Notes under the pieces: generated by a model | What the model was told of the DNA's origin: nothing | Seen by the model: only the letters and a program-made list of their open reading frames with translations | Database searches by the model: none | Translations under genes and position numbers: made by a program | NCBI RefSeq assembly: GCF_020567375.1 | Contig: NZ_JAJBZM010000003.1 | Location: 449,333 to 513,332 of the forward strand | DNA from: Janibacter melonis | Lineage (GTDB): Bacteria; Actinomycetota; Actinomycetes; Actinomycetales; Dermatophilaceae | DNA length: 64,000 nucleotides | Direction: 5' to 3' | Part shown: one piece after another, positions 1-8,386 of the stretch | Layout of the letters: each line of letters begins with the position of its first letter | Numbering within the stretch: the first letter of the stretch is position 1

Positions 1-1569
1 CCCCCTTCGCCCGGGTACCCCGCCGACCCGAAGGTCGCCGAGGTGCGGGAGCGGCTGCGTGCCGCGCACGCCGCCTCGGCCGCGCCGACCGAGCGGGCGA
101 GGGCCAAGCTCGACGACCAGGGCAAGCTCTACGTCCGCGACCGGATCGACCTGCTCCTCGACGAGGGGACCTTCGTCGAGGACGGGCGCTACGCGAACGC
201 CCTGGCGAGCGGGCTGCCCGCCGACGGCGTCGTCACCGGACGCGGCCTCGTCGACGGCCGACCCGTGATCGTCATCGCCAACGACCCCACGGTCAAGGCG
301 GGGTCATGGGGCGCTCGCACGGTCGAGAAGATCGTGCGCGCCACCGAGACCGCGCTGCGCGAGGAGCTGCCCGTCTTCTGGTTCGTCGACTCCGCCGGTG
401 CGCGGATCACCGACCAGGTCGAGATGTTCCCCGGTCGACGCGGTGCCGGACGGATCTTCCACAACCAGGTCGCGTTGTCGGGCAAGGTGCCGCAGATCTG
501 CTGCCTCTTCGGGCCGAGCGCGGCCGGCGGCGCGTACATCCCGTCCTTCACCGATCTCGTCATCATGGTCGAGGGGAACGCCTCGATGTACCTCGGCAGC
601 CCGCGTATGGCCGAGATGGTCGTGGGGGAGCGGGTCTCGCTCGAGGAGATGGGCGGGGCGCGCATGCACTGCACCGTCTCCGGCGTCGGCGACCTGCTCG
701 TCCAGGACGACGCGGAGGCGATCGAGCTGGCCCGGCTCTGGTTCTCCTACCTGCCGCTCAGCTGGCGCTCCGACCTGCCGACCTACGAGCCGGAGGAGCC
801 CGCGCGCCCGCTCACCGCGGCCGACATCCCCGAGCGCGAGAGCCAGCCCTTCGACATCCACGACGTCATCGACGGGCTCGTCGACGACGACTCCTTCTTC
901 GAGGTCAAGCCCCTCTTCGCGCCCGAGCTCGTCGTGGGCATCGGTCGTGTCGCCGGCGAGAGCGTCGGCATCGTCGCGAACAACTCGATGGCGAAGGGGG
1001 GCGTCCTCTTCTCCGACAGCGCCGACAAGGCGGCCCGCTTCATCTGGCTGTGCGACGCGTACTCGATCCCGCTCGTCTACCTCGCCGACGTGCCGGGCTT
1101 CATGATCGGCTCCGAGGTCGAGGGCGCCGGCATCATCCGGCACGGCGCGAAGATGGTCTCCGCGGTCTCCTCTGCCACCGTGCCGCAGCTGTGCGTCGTC
1201 GTGCGCAAGGCGTACGGGGCGGGGCTGTACGCGATGGGCGGCCCGGGCTTCGGGCCTGACGCGACGATCGCGCTGCCGACCGCGCGGATCGCGGTCATGG
1301 GTCCCGAGGCGGCGATCAACGCGGTGTACGCGAACAAGATCGCCGAGATCGAGAGCAGCGAAGGGGTGGAGGCCCGCGACGCCTTCGTCGAGGCCCGTCG
1401 GGCGGAGTACCTGCAGGACGTCGACCTCGAGCGGCTGGCCGCCGACCTCGTCATCGACGACGTCGTGGAGCCCGAGCAGCTGCGCGCCGACATCGTCCGG
1501 CGGCTCGCGCACGCGCGCGGTCGGGACCGCCGCTTCTCCGAGCGGCGCCGGGGGATCCCCCCGGTCTGA
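1..1569 (+). CDS. Acyl-CoA carboxylase carboxyltransferase (beta) subunit, 5'-partial
   Basis: Carboxyltransferase half of a biotin-dependent acyl-CoA carboxylase, which moves CO2 from carboxybiotin to an acyl-CoA. Numbered from the in-frame GTG at 43, the N-terminal crotonase-type half carries the glycine-rich GPSAAGGAY (157-165), and the C-terminal half carries KAYGAGLYAMGG; these are the paired oxyanion-hole regions of the family. The frame is open to base 1 with no stop, so the true start probably lies before the window. The acyl substrate (methylcrotonyl, propionyl or acetyl) cannot be fixed from sequence. It differs clearly from the second carboxyltransferase at 9728-11362, so it is not a recent duplicate. 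Confidence 0.9.
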   Translation, partial: PPSPGYPADPKVAEVRERLRAAHAASAAPTERARAKLDDQGKLYVRDRIDLLLDEGTFVEDGRYANALASGLPADGVVTGRGLVDGRPVIVIANDPTVKAGSWGARTVEKIVRATETALREELPVFWFVDSAGARITDQVEMFPGRRGAGRIFHNQVALSGKVPQICCLFGPSAAGGAYIPSFTDLVIMVEGNASMYLGSPRMAEMVVGERVSLEEMGGARMHCTVSGVGDLLVQDDAEAIELARLWFSYLPLSWRSDLPTYEPEEPARPLTAADIPERESQPFDIHDVIDGLVDDDSFFEVKPLFAPELVVGIGRVAGESVGIVANNSMAKGGVLFSDSADKAARFIWLCDAYSIPLVYLADVPGFMIGSEVEGAGIIRHGAKMVSAVSSATVPQLCVVVRKAYGAGLYAMGGPGFGPDATIALPTARIAVMGPEAAINAVYANKIAEIESSEGVEARDAFVEARRAEYLQDVDLERLAADLVIDDVVEPEQLRADIVRRLAHARGRDRRFSERRRGIPPV

Positions 1570-1620
1570 CCGGCACCGACGGGGCGCGACCTGCAGGTCG
1601 AGCCCCGTCGTCGGTCCGTG

Positions 1621-1932
1621 TCAGGGCCGCCCGCCGGCGATCTCGCGCAGGGCGTCGAGGTGAGCGGTGAGCGCGCGTCGTCCGGCGGCGGTGAGCGAGA
1701 GCCAGGTGCGGGGACGCTTGCCGACGTAGCCCTTGCGGACCTTGACGTAGCCCGCGGCCTCGAGCGTGCTCACCTGGCGCGAGAGGACCGAGTCGCTCAC
1801 CTCGACGGTGTCGCGCACGGCGGAGAACTCGACCTCGTCGGACCCGGCGAGGGTCGTGACGATGCTGAAGCGCACCGGGGCGTGGATCGTCTCGTCGAGC
1901 CGGTGGCGGGCGTGCCGGCCGGGTGCGCTCAT
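1621..1932 (-). CDS. Winged-helix transcriptional regulator (MarR/ArsR-like, 103 aa)
   Basis: Small DNA-binding protein consisting almost only of one winged helix. The recognition-helix region is VSDSVLSRQVSTLEAAGYV, followed by the wing and TAAGRRALTAHLDAL. This is the usual layout of one-domain repressors that partner a membrane protein. The ATG (1930-1932) overlaps the stop of the upstream membrane gene as ATGA, so the two are translationally coupled. Its fold matches the C-terminal halves of the two proteins at 2421-3808. The likely operator is the palindrome at 2392-2420 in front of the operon (inference). The ligand is unknown. Confidence 0.8.
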   Translation of the reverse strand: MSAPGRHARHRLDETIHAPVRFSIVTTLAGSDEVEFSAVRDTVEVSDSVLSRQVSTLEAAGYVKVRKGYVGKRPRTWLSLTAAGRRALTAHLDALREIAGGRP

Positions 1933-2378
1933 CGACGGGCGGCGCGGTAGATGCGGGCGGCCGCCAGGAGCATCGGGGCCGCGACGAGCAGGGCTGACAG
2001 GAGCACGAGCCACAGCTCGGGCTGGCGGTCGTGGCCGCGCCAGTTGAGCAGCCCGACCGAGACGACGACCATGACGAGGGTGCCGGCGAGACCGAGGTAG
2101 CCGGTGCGCTTGCTGTGGCGCGGCGCCGAGCGCGGTGCCCGGGTCTGCCACGTGGCCAGGCCGACGAGCCCGGCGAGGTAGGCGGCGGTGAGCAGACCCG
2201 TCCACGGGCCGCTGAAGAGCTCTCGGGCGGCGACGAAGAGCCCGATGAGTGTGCCGAAGCCCGCGACCGCCAGGGCGTGCACCTGGACGTCGCGGCGGTC
2301 GCGGACGGCGTTGGACTCGGCCTCGGCGAGCGCGCTGCGGGCCTGCTCGGGGGTCGGGGTCGGCTGCTCGGTGTCCAT
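1929..2378 (-). CDS. Four-TM membrane protein coupled to a winged-helix regulator
   Basis: Unrecognised 149-aa integral membrane protein. After a hydrophilic N-terminus of about 33 residues there are four hydrophobic segments near 35-55, 59-77, 93-113 and 122-144. It is the first gene of a two-gene minus-strand unit and overlaps the regulator downstream by 4 nt. A TACGGT -10 box (2385-2390) sits 6 nt before the ATG, so the mRNA is probably leaderless. The pairing suggests that the membrane protein senses or exports something to which the regulator responds; this is inference. Confidence 0.7.
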   Translation of the reverse strand: MDTEQPTPTPEQARSALAEAESNAVRDRRDVQVHALAVAGFGTLIGLFVAARELFSGPWTGLLTAAYLAGLVGLATWQTRAPRSAPRHSKRTGYLGLAGTLVMVVVSVGLLNWRGHDRQPELWLVLLSALLVAAPMLLAAARIYRAARR

Positions 2379-2384
2379 GGGATC

Positions 2385-2420
2385 ACCGTAGCAACTACTT
2401 TCGTATCCGGAAAGTAGTTG
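2385..2420 (-). promoter_or_regulatory. Leaderless promoter with 11-bp perfect operator palindrome
   Basis: Two arms, CAACTACTTTC (2392-2402) and GAAAGTAGTTG (2410-2420), form a perfect inverted repeat around a 7-nt spacer. The tract is unusually AT-rich for this genome. It lies directly upstream of a TACGGT box (2385-2390) that is 6 nt from the ATG of the four-TM gene. The position over the -35 region fits a repressor site, most simply for the coupled winged-helix protein. Confidence 0.7.
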
Positions 2421-3086
2421 TCAGTAGCCTCGGCCGCCGACCGCGGCGAGATGACCGGCGATGGCGGCTCGGCCGACCTCGGTGGCGTCGAGCCAGGCCT
2501 GCCCGAGGGTCTCGTGCGAGGTCGCGTATCCCAGGTCGACGAGGGTGCGGTGCCACGCGACGAGGGTCGGCTCGTCGACGTCGAGCCGGCGCTGGAGCGC
2601 GGTCGCCCGGTAGCTGCCGACCGGCATGAGCGCGGTGAGCACCCGGGTGGGGCCTGGGTGCTCGCGGAGTGCGGGGTCGAGACGGGGCTGCGCGGCGGGC
2701 GGCGGGCGTCGCCAGTCGCGGACATCGGCGGCGAGAGACAGGGCGAGGCAGAGGGCGAGGACGCCGACGAGCACCGCGATCTGCTGGAGCAAGGCCCACA
2801 CGAGGCCGGCCAGTGCGATGACGACGACGAGCGCGGCGAGCACCGACCCCATCGTCGTGCTCGTCGCCCCGGAGGGATGCAGCGGGGCGACGTCGCGCCA
2901 CCAGAGCCGGGTCGCCAGCCATATCCCGCCGCAGGCGACGAAGACGAGGGTCGCGTGCTGGTCGGCCCCTGGAGGGAGGAGCAGCGCACCGGGGACGGCG
3001 ACGGGCAGGGCGGCGTCCTCGACGAGACGCACCCCGAGGTCGCGCAGTCGCGGCCGGGTGAGCCCCGTGAGGGCCACGTCCGTCAC
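2421..3086 (-). CDS. Membrane-anchored winged-helix protein, copy 2
   Basis: A 221-aa protein with hydrophobic segments near 47-62, 82-100 and 102-120, then a basic linker and a C-terminal winged-helix-like domain (about 144-217, containing LVAWHRTLVDLGYATS and WLDATEVGRAAIAGHL). The C-terminal domain aligns by eye with the 103-aa regulator at 1621-1932 and with the neighbour at 3083-3808, so the two membrane-anchored genes are tandem paralogues. The GTG start overlaps the previous stop as GTGA. A role as a membrane-tethered transcription factor is inference; the recognition helix (EPTLVAWHRTL) is less basic than in typical DNA binders. Confidence 0.65.
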   Translation of the reverse strand: MTDVALTGLTRPRLRDLGVRLVEDAALPVAVPGALLLPPGADQHATLVFVACGGIWLATRLWWRDVAPLHPSGATSTTMGSVLAALVVVIALAGLVWALLQQIAVLVGVLALCLALSLAADVRDWRRPPPAAQPRLDPALREHPGPTRVLTALMPVGSYRATALQRRLDVDEPTLVAWHRTLVDLGYATSHETLGQAWLDATEVGRAAIAGHLAAVGGRGY

Positions 3087-3808
3087 GTCCCGGCGCTCAC
3101 CGCGGTGAGGTGCTCGGTCAGGGCGGTGCGGCCCAGCCCGGTCGCGTCGAGCCAGGGCCGGCCCCCGCGCAGGTGCGAGGTCGCGTAGCCGACATTCACG
3201 AGCTGACGGTGCCAGGCGACGAGGGTCGGCTCGTTGACGCCGAGGCGCTCCTGGAGGGCGTCGGCACGGTAGGAGCTCGCCCCGGCGAGGGCGGCGAGCA
3301 CGCGGACCGGCCCGTCCTCGTCGAGCAGGGGGTCGTGGTGAGGCTGGGCACGGGGCAGTGGCCGGCGCCAGAAGAGCACACTGCTCACCGCGCCGGCCAC
3401 CCATGTCGCGAAGACCGCCAGCAGGGGTGCTGACGGAGAGGGTGCCGGAGAACTCCACGTGGAGGCCCACCACAGCCCGGCGGTCACGACGAGGATGACG
3501 CCCATGGCGAGTGCGTGGAGGGCCGGCAGCGGGAGGCGGTCGGTGCCCCTCCGCCGATGACCCATCAGCACCAGTACGCTGGCGAGCGCGAGCAGGGCCA
3601 GCGCGAGCCCAGTGGGCAGCGGCCGGTACGGGGGAGCCTCGGCGTCGCGCAGGGTGAGAGCCGCGGGGAGCGCCATCCCGAGGACGGCGACGCCCAGCAC
3701 GACATGGCCGCCGAGCTCGACGAGCAGGTCACGGACCGGTCGACGGGTGAGGGCGTCGAGCGCCGCGGGCGAGGTGGGTGCGGGCCGCTGCAGCCCGGGG
3801 GTCGACAT
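3083..3808 (-). CDS. Membrane-anchored winged-helix protein, copy 1
   Basis: A 241-aa protein with four hydrophobic segments (about 35-53, 68-83, 98-113, 128-147) and a C-terminal winged-helix-like domain (about 165-237, containing LVAWHRQLVNVGYATSH and WLDATGLGRTALTEHL). It is the better-preserved partner of the paralogue downstream, with which it overlaps by 4 nt. The ATG at 3806-3808 is supported by a TACCCT box (3815-3820) 6 nt upstream, giving a leaderless start; a longer reading frame through maf is a shadow. The function is not established. Confidence 0.65.
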   Translation of the reverse strand: MSTPGLQRPAPTSPAALDALTRRPVRDLLVELGGHVVLGVAVLGMALPAALTLRDAEAPPYRPLPTGLALALLALASVLVLMGHRRRGTDRLPLPALHALAMGVILVVTAGLWWASTWSSPAPSPSAPLLAVFATWVAGAVSSVLFWRRPLPRAQPHHDPLLDEDGPVRVLAALAGASSYRADALQERLGVNEPTLVAWHRQLVNVGYATSHLRGGRPWLDATGLGRTALTEHLTAVSAGT

Positions 3809-3848
3809 GGCGCGAGGGTACTGGCGCGGTGGGCCCGCCGGGAGCGCT

Positions 3849-4475
3849 TCAGCGCGAGACGACCTCGAACCACCCGACGCCGAGCTCGAGCAGCATCCGG
3901 CGCAGCAGCGGCAGGCTGAGCCCGATGACCGTGCCGTGGTCGCCCTCGAGCACCTCGACGAAGGGGGAGCCGAGCCCGTCGATGGTGAAGGCGCCCGCCA
4001 CCTCGAGCGGCTCGCCCGTCGCGACGTAGGCCTCGATCTCGTCGTCGGAGAGCTCGGCGAAGCGCAGCCGCGTCGAGGCCGCCGCCGAGGTCGTCGCGCC
4101 GGTGGCGAGGTCTCGCACCCACTGACCGGTGTGGAGCACCCCTTCGCCACCGCGCATCCGCCGCCACCGCTCGACGGCGACGTGCGGCTCGTGGGGCTTG
4201 CCGACGACCGCGCCGCCGACCTCGAGGACGGAGTCGCACGCGACGACGACGGGTGCGTCGTCCTCCTGCGGCCACGACGAGGCGACGTGCTCGCCCTTCG
4301 CCCGGGCGAGCTCGACGACGAGGCCGGCGGCATCCAGCCCGGGGTCCGCGGCGCGGGCGGCTCGCTCGACAGCGTCCTCGTCGACCGCGCTCGGCCGGGT
4401 CGTCGGGCGCACGCCGGCGCGCTCGAGGAGCTCGCGGCGGGCGGGTGAGGCGGAGGCGAGGACGAGGGGGCGCAC
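3849..4475 (-). CDS. maf: Maf family nucleoside triphosphate pyrophosphatase
   Basis: House-cleaning pyrophosphatase that hydrolyses non-canonical or modified nucleoside triphosphates and is linked to septum control in Bacillus. Family motifs are present: the N-terminal SASPARRELL substrate-binding stretch, VACDSVLEVGG with the catalytic acidic residue, VVGKP, and the C-terminal DHGTVIGLSLP. At 208 aa it has the normal length. The GTG at 4473-4475 was chosen because the conserved RPLVLASASPARR follows at once and a TACGGT box (4482-4487) lies 6 nt upstream. Maf next to acc genes is a conserved actinobacterial arrangement. Confidence 0.92.
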   Translation of the reverse strand: MRPLVLASASPARRELLERAGVRPTTRPSAVDEDAVERAARAADPGLDAAGLVVELARAKGEHVASSWPQEDDAPVVVACDSVLEVGGAVVGKPHEPHVAVERWRRMRGGEGVLHTGQWVRDLATGATTSAAASTRLRFAELSDDEIEAYVATGEPLEVAGAFTIDGLGSPFVEVLEGDHGTVIGLSLPLLRRMLLELGVGWFEVVSR

Positions 4476-4590
4476 GCCTGCACCGTATGACGCGGGACAC
4501 GTCTCGAGCGGTTGCCGGTCTTGTGACCCGTCAGTAACGTCGAACGGGCCGGCTCGGACCACCGGGCTGCCTCACCGTGGAGGACCGTCG

Positions 4591-5859
4591 ATGAAGACAC
4601 GCCGCCGTACCGTGCCCGCGCTCGCCGTGGCCGCCGCCCTCGCCCTCGTCGCCGCCCCGGTGGCGAGCGCCGGACCCGGGGACGTCCCCGGCACCGCCGG
4701 CGCGCAGACGCTCACGGGCACGCCCGAGCCGGCCCGCCCGGCCTTCTACGAGCCGCCGGCGACGATCCCCTCGACCCCCGGCACGATCATCCGCTCGGAG
4801 CCGGCGCCGCTGCTCCTCGACCCGCTGCGGCTGTCGAGCTCGGTCGTCACCGCGACCCGGGTGATGTACTCCTCGACCGACAGTGCCGGGCGCCCGATCG
4901 CCGTGACGGGCACGATCTTCGTGCCGAAGACCCCCTACGTCGGGGCGTCGCGTCGCCCCTTCGTCTCCTACGCCCCCGGCACCCAGGGGATGGCCGACCG
5001 GTGCGCCCCGTCGCGCCAGATGGCCGAGCTCGTCGAGTACGAGGGCATCGGGCTCACGCGCACGATCGGTCGCGGCTACGCGGTCGGCATCACCGACTAC
5101 CAGGGGCTGGGCACCCCCGGCACCCACACGTACGTCGCCCGCGGGGCGCAGGGCCACGCCGTGCTCGACATGGCGCGCGCCGCGCGCAACCTCCAGGGCA
5201 GCGGCGTGACGAGCTCGACGCCCGTCGGCCTCATGGGCTACTCGCAGGGCGGTGGTGCGGCGGCCTCGGCGGCCGAGCTGGCGGGGACGTACGCGCCGGA
5301 GCTCGCGATCAAGGGCTCGGCGATCGGCGCCCCGACGGCCGACCTCGCCTCGGTGGGGGCGAAGATCGACAGCTCCTTCTACTTCGCCTTCGCGACCTTC
5401 GCGCTCCTCGGCGTCGCCCAGGACGCGGGCATCGACCCCGAGCCCTACCTCAACGCGGACGGCGTCGCCCTGGCCTCGAAGGTCGAGGGGGCGTGCGTCT
5501 TCGACCTCTTCGACTACTCCTACAAGGACAGCCGCAGGTACACCGCTGACGGGTCCTCGCTCACCGAGCTGCTCGGGCGCGAGCCCTTCGCGAGCGTCGT
5601 CGAGGAGCAGCGGATCGGCCGGCGCACGCCGAACGCGCCGGTCGTCATCAACCACGCCGTCGCCGACGACGTCATCCCCTACGCCGGGGGCAAGCAGCTC
5701 GGCAGCGACTGGTGCGACCGGGGCACGCGCGTCACCTTCAACGCCGGCATCACCCCGACCCACCTCGGCGGCTTCCTCCCGCACGTGGAGAAGTCGATGC
5801 TCTTCTTCGAGGCGCGCTTCGCCGGGCTCAACCAGCCGAGCAGCTGCTGGCGGCTCTGA
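4591..5859 (+). CDS. Secreted lipase (LIP family, alpha/beta hydrolase)
   Basis: Exported serine esterase or lipase of the secretory lipase family (PF03583 type). An N-terminal signal peptide (basic MKTRRR, hydrophobic core, ASA) precedes a hydrolase domain with the nucleophile elbow GYSQGG (Ser218). The likely acid is in the HAVADDVIPY stretch and the likely base in TPTHLGG, in the expected order. Cysteines in ADRCAP, GACVFD, DWCDRG and SSCWRL may form disulfides outside the cell. The ATG at 4591 has the Shine-Dalgarno sequence GGAGGA. It stands alone, divergent from maf. Confidence 0.9.
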   Translation: MKTRRRTVPALAVAAALALVAAPVASAGPGDVPGTAGAQTLTGTPEPARPAFYEPPATIPSTPGTIIRSEPAPLLLDPLRLSSSVVTATRVMYSSTDSAGRPIAVTGTIFVPKTPYVGASRRPFVSYAPGTQGMADRCAPSRQMAELVEYEGIGLTRTIGRGYAVGITDYQGLGTPGTHTYVARGAQGHAVLDMARAARNLQGSGVTSSTPVGLMGYSQGGGAAASAAELAGTYAPELAIKGSAIGAPTADLASVGAKIDSSFYFAFATFALLGVAQDAGIDPEPYLNADGVALASKVEGACVFDLFDYSYKDSRRYTADGSSLTELLGREPFASVVEEQRIGRRTPNAPVVINHAVADDVIPYAGGKQLGSDWCDRGTRVTFNAGITPTHLGGFLPHVEKSMLFFEARFAGLNQPSSCWRL

Positions 5860-5880
5860 GCGACCCGCGCCCCGCGGACG

Positions 5881-5921
5881 ACGAAGGGGACCCCCACGAG
5901 GTCGTGGGGGTCCCCCTTCGT
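5881..5921. terminator. Bidirectional intrinsic terminator built from two CGAAGGGG motifs
   Basis: The stem ACGAAGGGG-ACCCCCACGA pairs with TCGTGGGGGTCCCCCTTCGT, with one bulged G, between the convergent lipase and DUF885 genes. Each arm carries one copy of the genome's iterated motif, in inverted orientation. Confidence 0.85.
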
Positions 5922-5936
5922 CATGGGGTGGGCGGG

Positions 5937-7628
5937 TCAGAGCTCCTGGAGGACCGCCCGGCGCAGGGTGTCCAGGCCGACGCCGCCGATGTCGAGCGAG
6001 CGACGGTGGAAGGCGGCGAGGTCGAAGTCGTCGCCCTCGCGGCGGGCGACCTCGTCGCGCAGCTCCATCCACAGCCGCTCGCCGATCTTGTAGCTCGGGG
6101 CCTGACCCGGCCAGCCGAGGTAGCGGTCGAGCTCGAAGCGCAGCTGCTCGGTGCCCTGGTTGGCGTGCGTGTCGAGGAAGGTCCAGGCCTTCTCGTAGGT
6201 CCACTCGCCACCGCCGACCTCGGCGGGGGCCTCGAAGCCGCAGTGCACACCGATGTCGATGACGACGCGCGCGGCCCGCAGGCTCTGCCCGTCGAGCAGG
6301 CCCATGCGGTTGCCCGGGTCGTCCATGTAGCCGAGCTCGGCCATGAGCCACTCGGCGTACAGCGCCCAGCCCTCGCCGTGCCCGGAGGTCCACGCCGCGA
6401 GGCGGCGCCAGCGGTTGAGCAGCTCGCGGCGGTAGACCGTCTGGCCGACCTGGAGGTGATGGCCCGGGACGCCCTCGTGGTAGACGGTCGTCAGCTCGCG
6501 CCACGTGCCGAAGGTCGTGACCCCCTTCGGCACCGACCACCACATCCGGCCGGGGCGGGCGAAGTCGTCGCTCGGACCGGTGTAGTAGATGCCGCCGGTC
6601 TGCGTCGGCGCGATGCGGCACTCGATGGTGCGCACCGGCTCGGGGATGTCGAAGTGCGAGCCCCCGAGAGCGCTCACGGCCTCGTCGGCCTTGCCCTGCA
6701 TCCACTCGCGCAGGGCGTCGGTCCCCTCGAGGCGGTACGCGGGGTCCTCCTCGAGGATCGCGATGGCCTCCTTGACCGACGCGCCGGGGCGGATCTGCTC
6801 GGCGACCTGCTCCATCTGCGCGGTGATCCGGGCGAGCTCCTCCTGGCCCCACGCGTAGGTCTCCTCGAGGTCGACCTCGCTGCCGAGGAAGGCGCGGGAG
6901 TGCAGGGCGTAGCGCTCGCGGCCGCAGCCGAGGGTGTCGGGCGCCTGCTCGCGCAGCGCGACGAGGGCGTCGGCGAGGTCGAGGTAGGCCTGGCGCGCGG
7001 CGGTCGTCGAGGTCTCGAGATCGGAGCGAAGGGGGGCGCTCGGCTCCGCGTCGCCGACCCGGGCGCTGCTCGGCAGGGTCCCGAGGTAGGAGTCGTCGGC
7101 GGCGAGCTCGCGGGCCTGCTCGGCGCACACGTCGACCTGGCGGCGCGAGGCGACGAGACCGCGGTCGGCGGCGTGGCGCAGCGACTCGGCGTACTGCGAC
7201 AGCGCTGTCGGGATCGCGGCGATGCGACGGCTGATCGTCGCCCACTGCTCCTCGGTGTCGGTGGGCATGAGGTCGAGGACGTCGCGCACGGCCTGCATGG
7301 GCGAGGCGATGTTGTTGAGCTCCATCGCGTCGAGGCCGGCGGCGTGGACCTCCTCGGCCAGGCCGAGCCGCTCGCGCATGGCCTCGACCGTGACGCGGTC
7401 GACGTCGTCGACGGGGGTGGCGGCCTCGAGCTCGGCGAGGGTGCGGCGGCGCAGCTCGCTGTGGGCGGCCAGGCCCGCGGGGGAGAGGTCGTCGAGGGCG
7501 TCCTCGCGTCCCGGCACCCCGAGATAGGTCGCCTCGAGCGGGCTCAGCTCGACGGAGGCGTCGAGGTAGTCCTCGGCGATGCGGTCGATCTCGGTGCGCT
7601 GGCGCGGGGTGTCGGTGGGTGACGTCAC
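5937..7628 (-). CDS. DUF885 family putative zinc metallopeptidase
   Basis: 563-aa member of DUF885, a gluzincin-like family of bacterial proteins. The hallmark YHEGVPGHHLQ (H384-H391) provides the HExxxxHH-type metal site, and EGWALYAEWL further on is the second conserved acidic helix. There is no signal peptide, so it is probably cytoplasmic. Members are often called carboxypeptidases or dipeptidases, but the substrate is unknown. The GTG at 7626-7628 has a TAGCGT box (7636-7641) 7 nt upstream, and this box overlaps the stop codon of the MOSC gene. Confidence 0.85.
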   Translation of the reverse strand: MTSPTDTPRQRTEIDRIAEDYLDASVELSPLEATYLGVPGREDALDDLSPAGLAAHSELRRRTLAELEAATPVDDVDRVTVEAMRERLGLAEEVHAAGLDAMELNNIASPMQAVRDVLDLMPTDTEEQWATISRRIAAIPTALSQYAESLRHAADRGLVASRRQVDVCAEQARELAADDSYLGTLPSSARVGDAEPSAPLRSDLETSTTAARQAYLDLADALVALREQAPDTLGCGRERYALHSRAFLGSEVDLEETYAWGQEELARITAQMEQVAEQIRPGASVKEAIAILEEDPAYRLEGTDALREWMQGKADEAVSALGGSHFDIPEPVRTIECRIAPTQTGGIYYTGPSDDFARPGRMWWSVPKGVTTFGTWRELTTVYHEGVPGHHLQVGQTVYRRELLNRWRRLAAWTSGHGEGWALYAEWLMAELGYMDDPGNRMGLLDGQSLRAARVVIDIGVHCGFEAPAEVGGGEWTYEKAWTFLDTHANQGTEQLRFELDRYLGWPGQAPSYKIGERLWMELRDEVARREGDDFDLAAFHRRSLDIGGVGLDTLRRAVLQEL

Positions 7629-7638
7629 GCGGCGGACG

Positions 7639-8307
7639 CTACCCCTTCGTGCGCACGACCCGCCGCATCGTCGTCGCCTCGGTGCTGCCCTCGAAGAGGC
7701 CGGTCGCGAGGACGAGTCGAGCGGCGTCCGGGTCGCCCATGAGCGCCCGCAGCGTCGTCGGCACGTCGAGGCCGCTGGCGGACGGCTCGATGACGACGGT
7801 GTCGCCGGGGCGGATGTCGCCGGGCTCGATCACGCGCAGGTAGGCGCCGGAGCGGCCGCGCTGCGCGAAACGCTTGACCCAGCCGCGCTCCTCCATGCGG
7901 GCGGCGAAGGTCGCGCACGGCACCCGGGGCCCGGAGACCTGGAGCACCGCGCCGCCGACCCGCCACGTGTCGCCGATCTCGGCGGCGTCGACGTCGAGAC
8001 CCTGCGTCGTGAGGTTCTCGCCGAAGAGGCCGGGGGCGAGGTCGCGGCCGAGCTCTGCGCCCCACCGGTCGAGCTCTTCGCGGGCGAAGGCGTAGACCGC
8101 CTGGTCGCTCCCGCCGTGGTGGCGGCCGTTGCCGATGAAGTCGCCCTCGACCCCCGACACCCCGTGCCCGTCCTCGACGCGCTTGCGCCCGGGGTCGGCG
8201 ACGGTGACGACGTCGACGGGGATCTTGCCGATGCCGGTGGCCTTGTCCTTCGGGACCCGCTGGTGCATCGGCCGCCCGACGTTGACGGAGATGACCTGGG
8301 GCTGCAT
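7639..8307 (-). CDS. MOSC domain protein (YiiM-like)
   Basis: 222-aa MOSC domain protein. MOSC domains are the C-terminal sulfur-carrier fold of molybdenum-cofactor sulfurase and, as stand-alone proteins, act in sulfur transfer or molybdenum-dependent N-hydroxylate reduction. The motif SGPRVPCATFAARM contains the conserved cysteine (C131), and HHGGSDQAVYAF and FGENLTTQGLD are typical of the YiiM type. The ATG at 8307 is preceded by a TACTCT box (8315-8320) at 7 nt, so it is probably leaderless. No molybdopterin genes are nearby, so the substrate is not clear. Confidence 0.88.
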   Translation of the reverse strand: MQPQVISVNVGRPMHQRVPKDKATGIGKIPVDVVTVADPGRKRVEDGHGVSGVEGDFIGNGRHHGGSDQAVYAFAREELDRWGAELGRDLAPGLFGENLTTQGLDVDAAEIGDTWRVGGAVLQVSGPRVPCATFAARMEERGWVKRFAQRGRSGAYLRVIEPGDIRPGDTVVIEPSASGLDVPTTLRALMGDPDAARLVLATGLFEGSTEATTMRRVVRTKG

Positions 8308-8338
8308 GGGGGCGAGAGTATCCGGGGGTCGCCCGCGG

Positions 8339-8382
8339 TTCGAAGAAGATGTGGCACCTCGGCGTGACGATGCTTCTTCGAA
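8339..8382. repeat. 44-bp palindromic element, diverged copy A
   Basis: The outer arms TTCGAAGAAG (8339-8348) and CTTCTTCGAA (8373-8382) pair perfectly, and the flanking GG/CC extend the match by 2 bp. The centre has decayed, although the overall length and CACCTC/GTGAC core match the other copies. It ends 4 bp before the stop of the AbiEi-like gene and may act as its terminator. Confidence 0.8.
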
Positions 8383-8386
8383 CCAG

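Noticed and set aside
43-1569. GTG at 43 as the true start of the first gene
   Set aside because: The frame stays open to base 1 with a plausible protein sequence, and no ribosome site or -10 box precedes the GTG.
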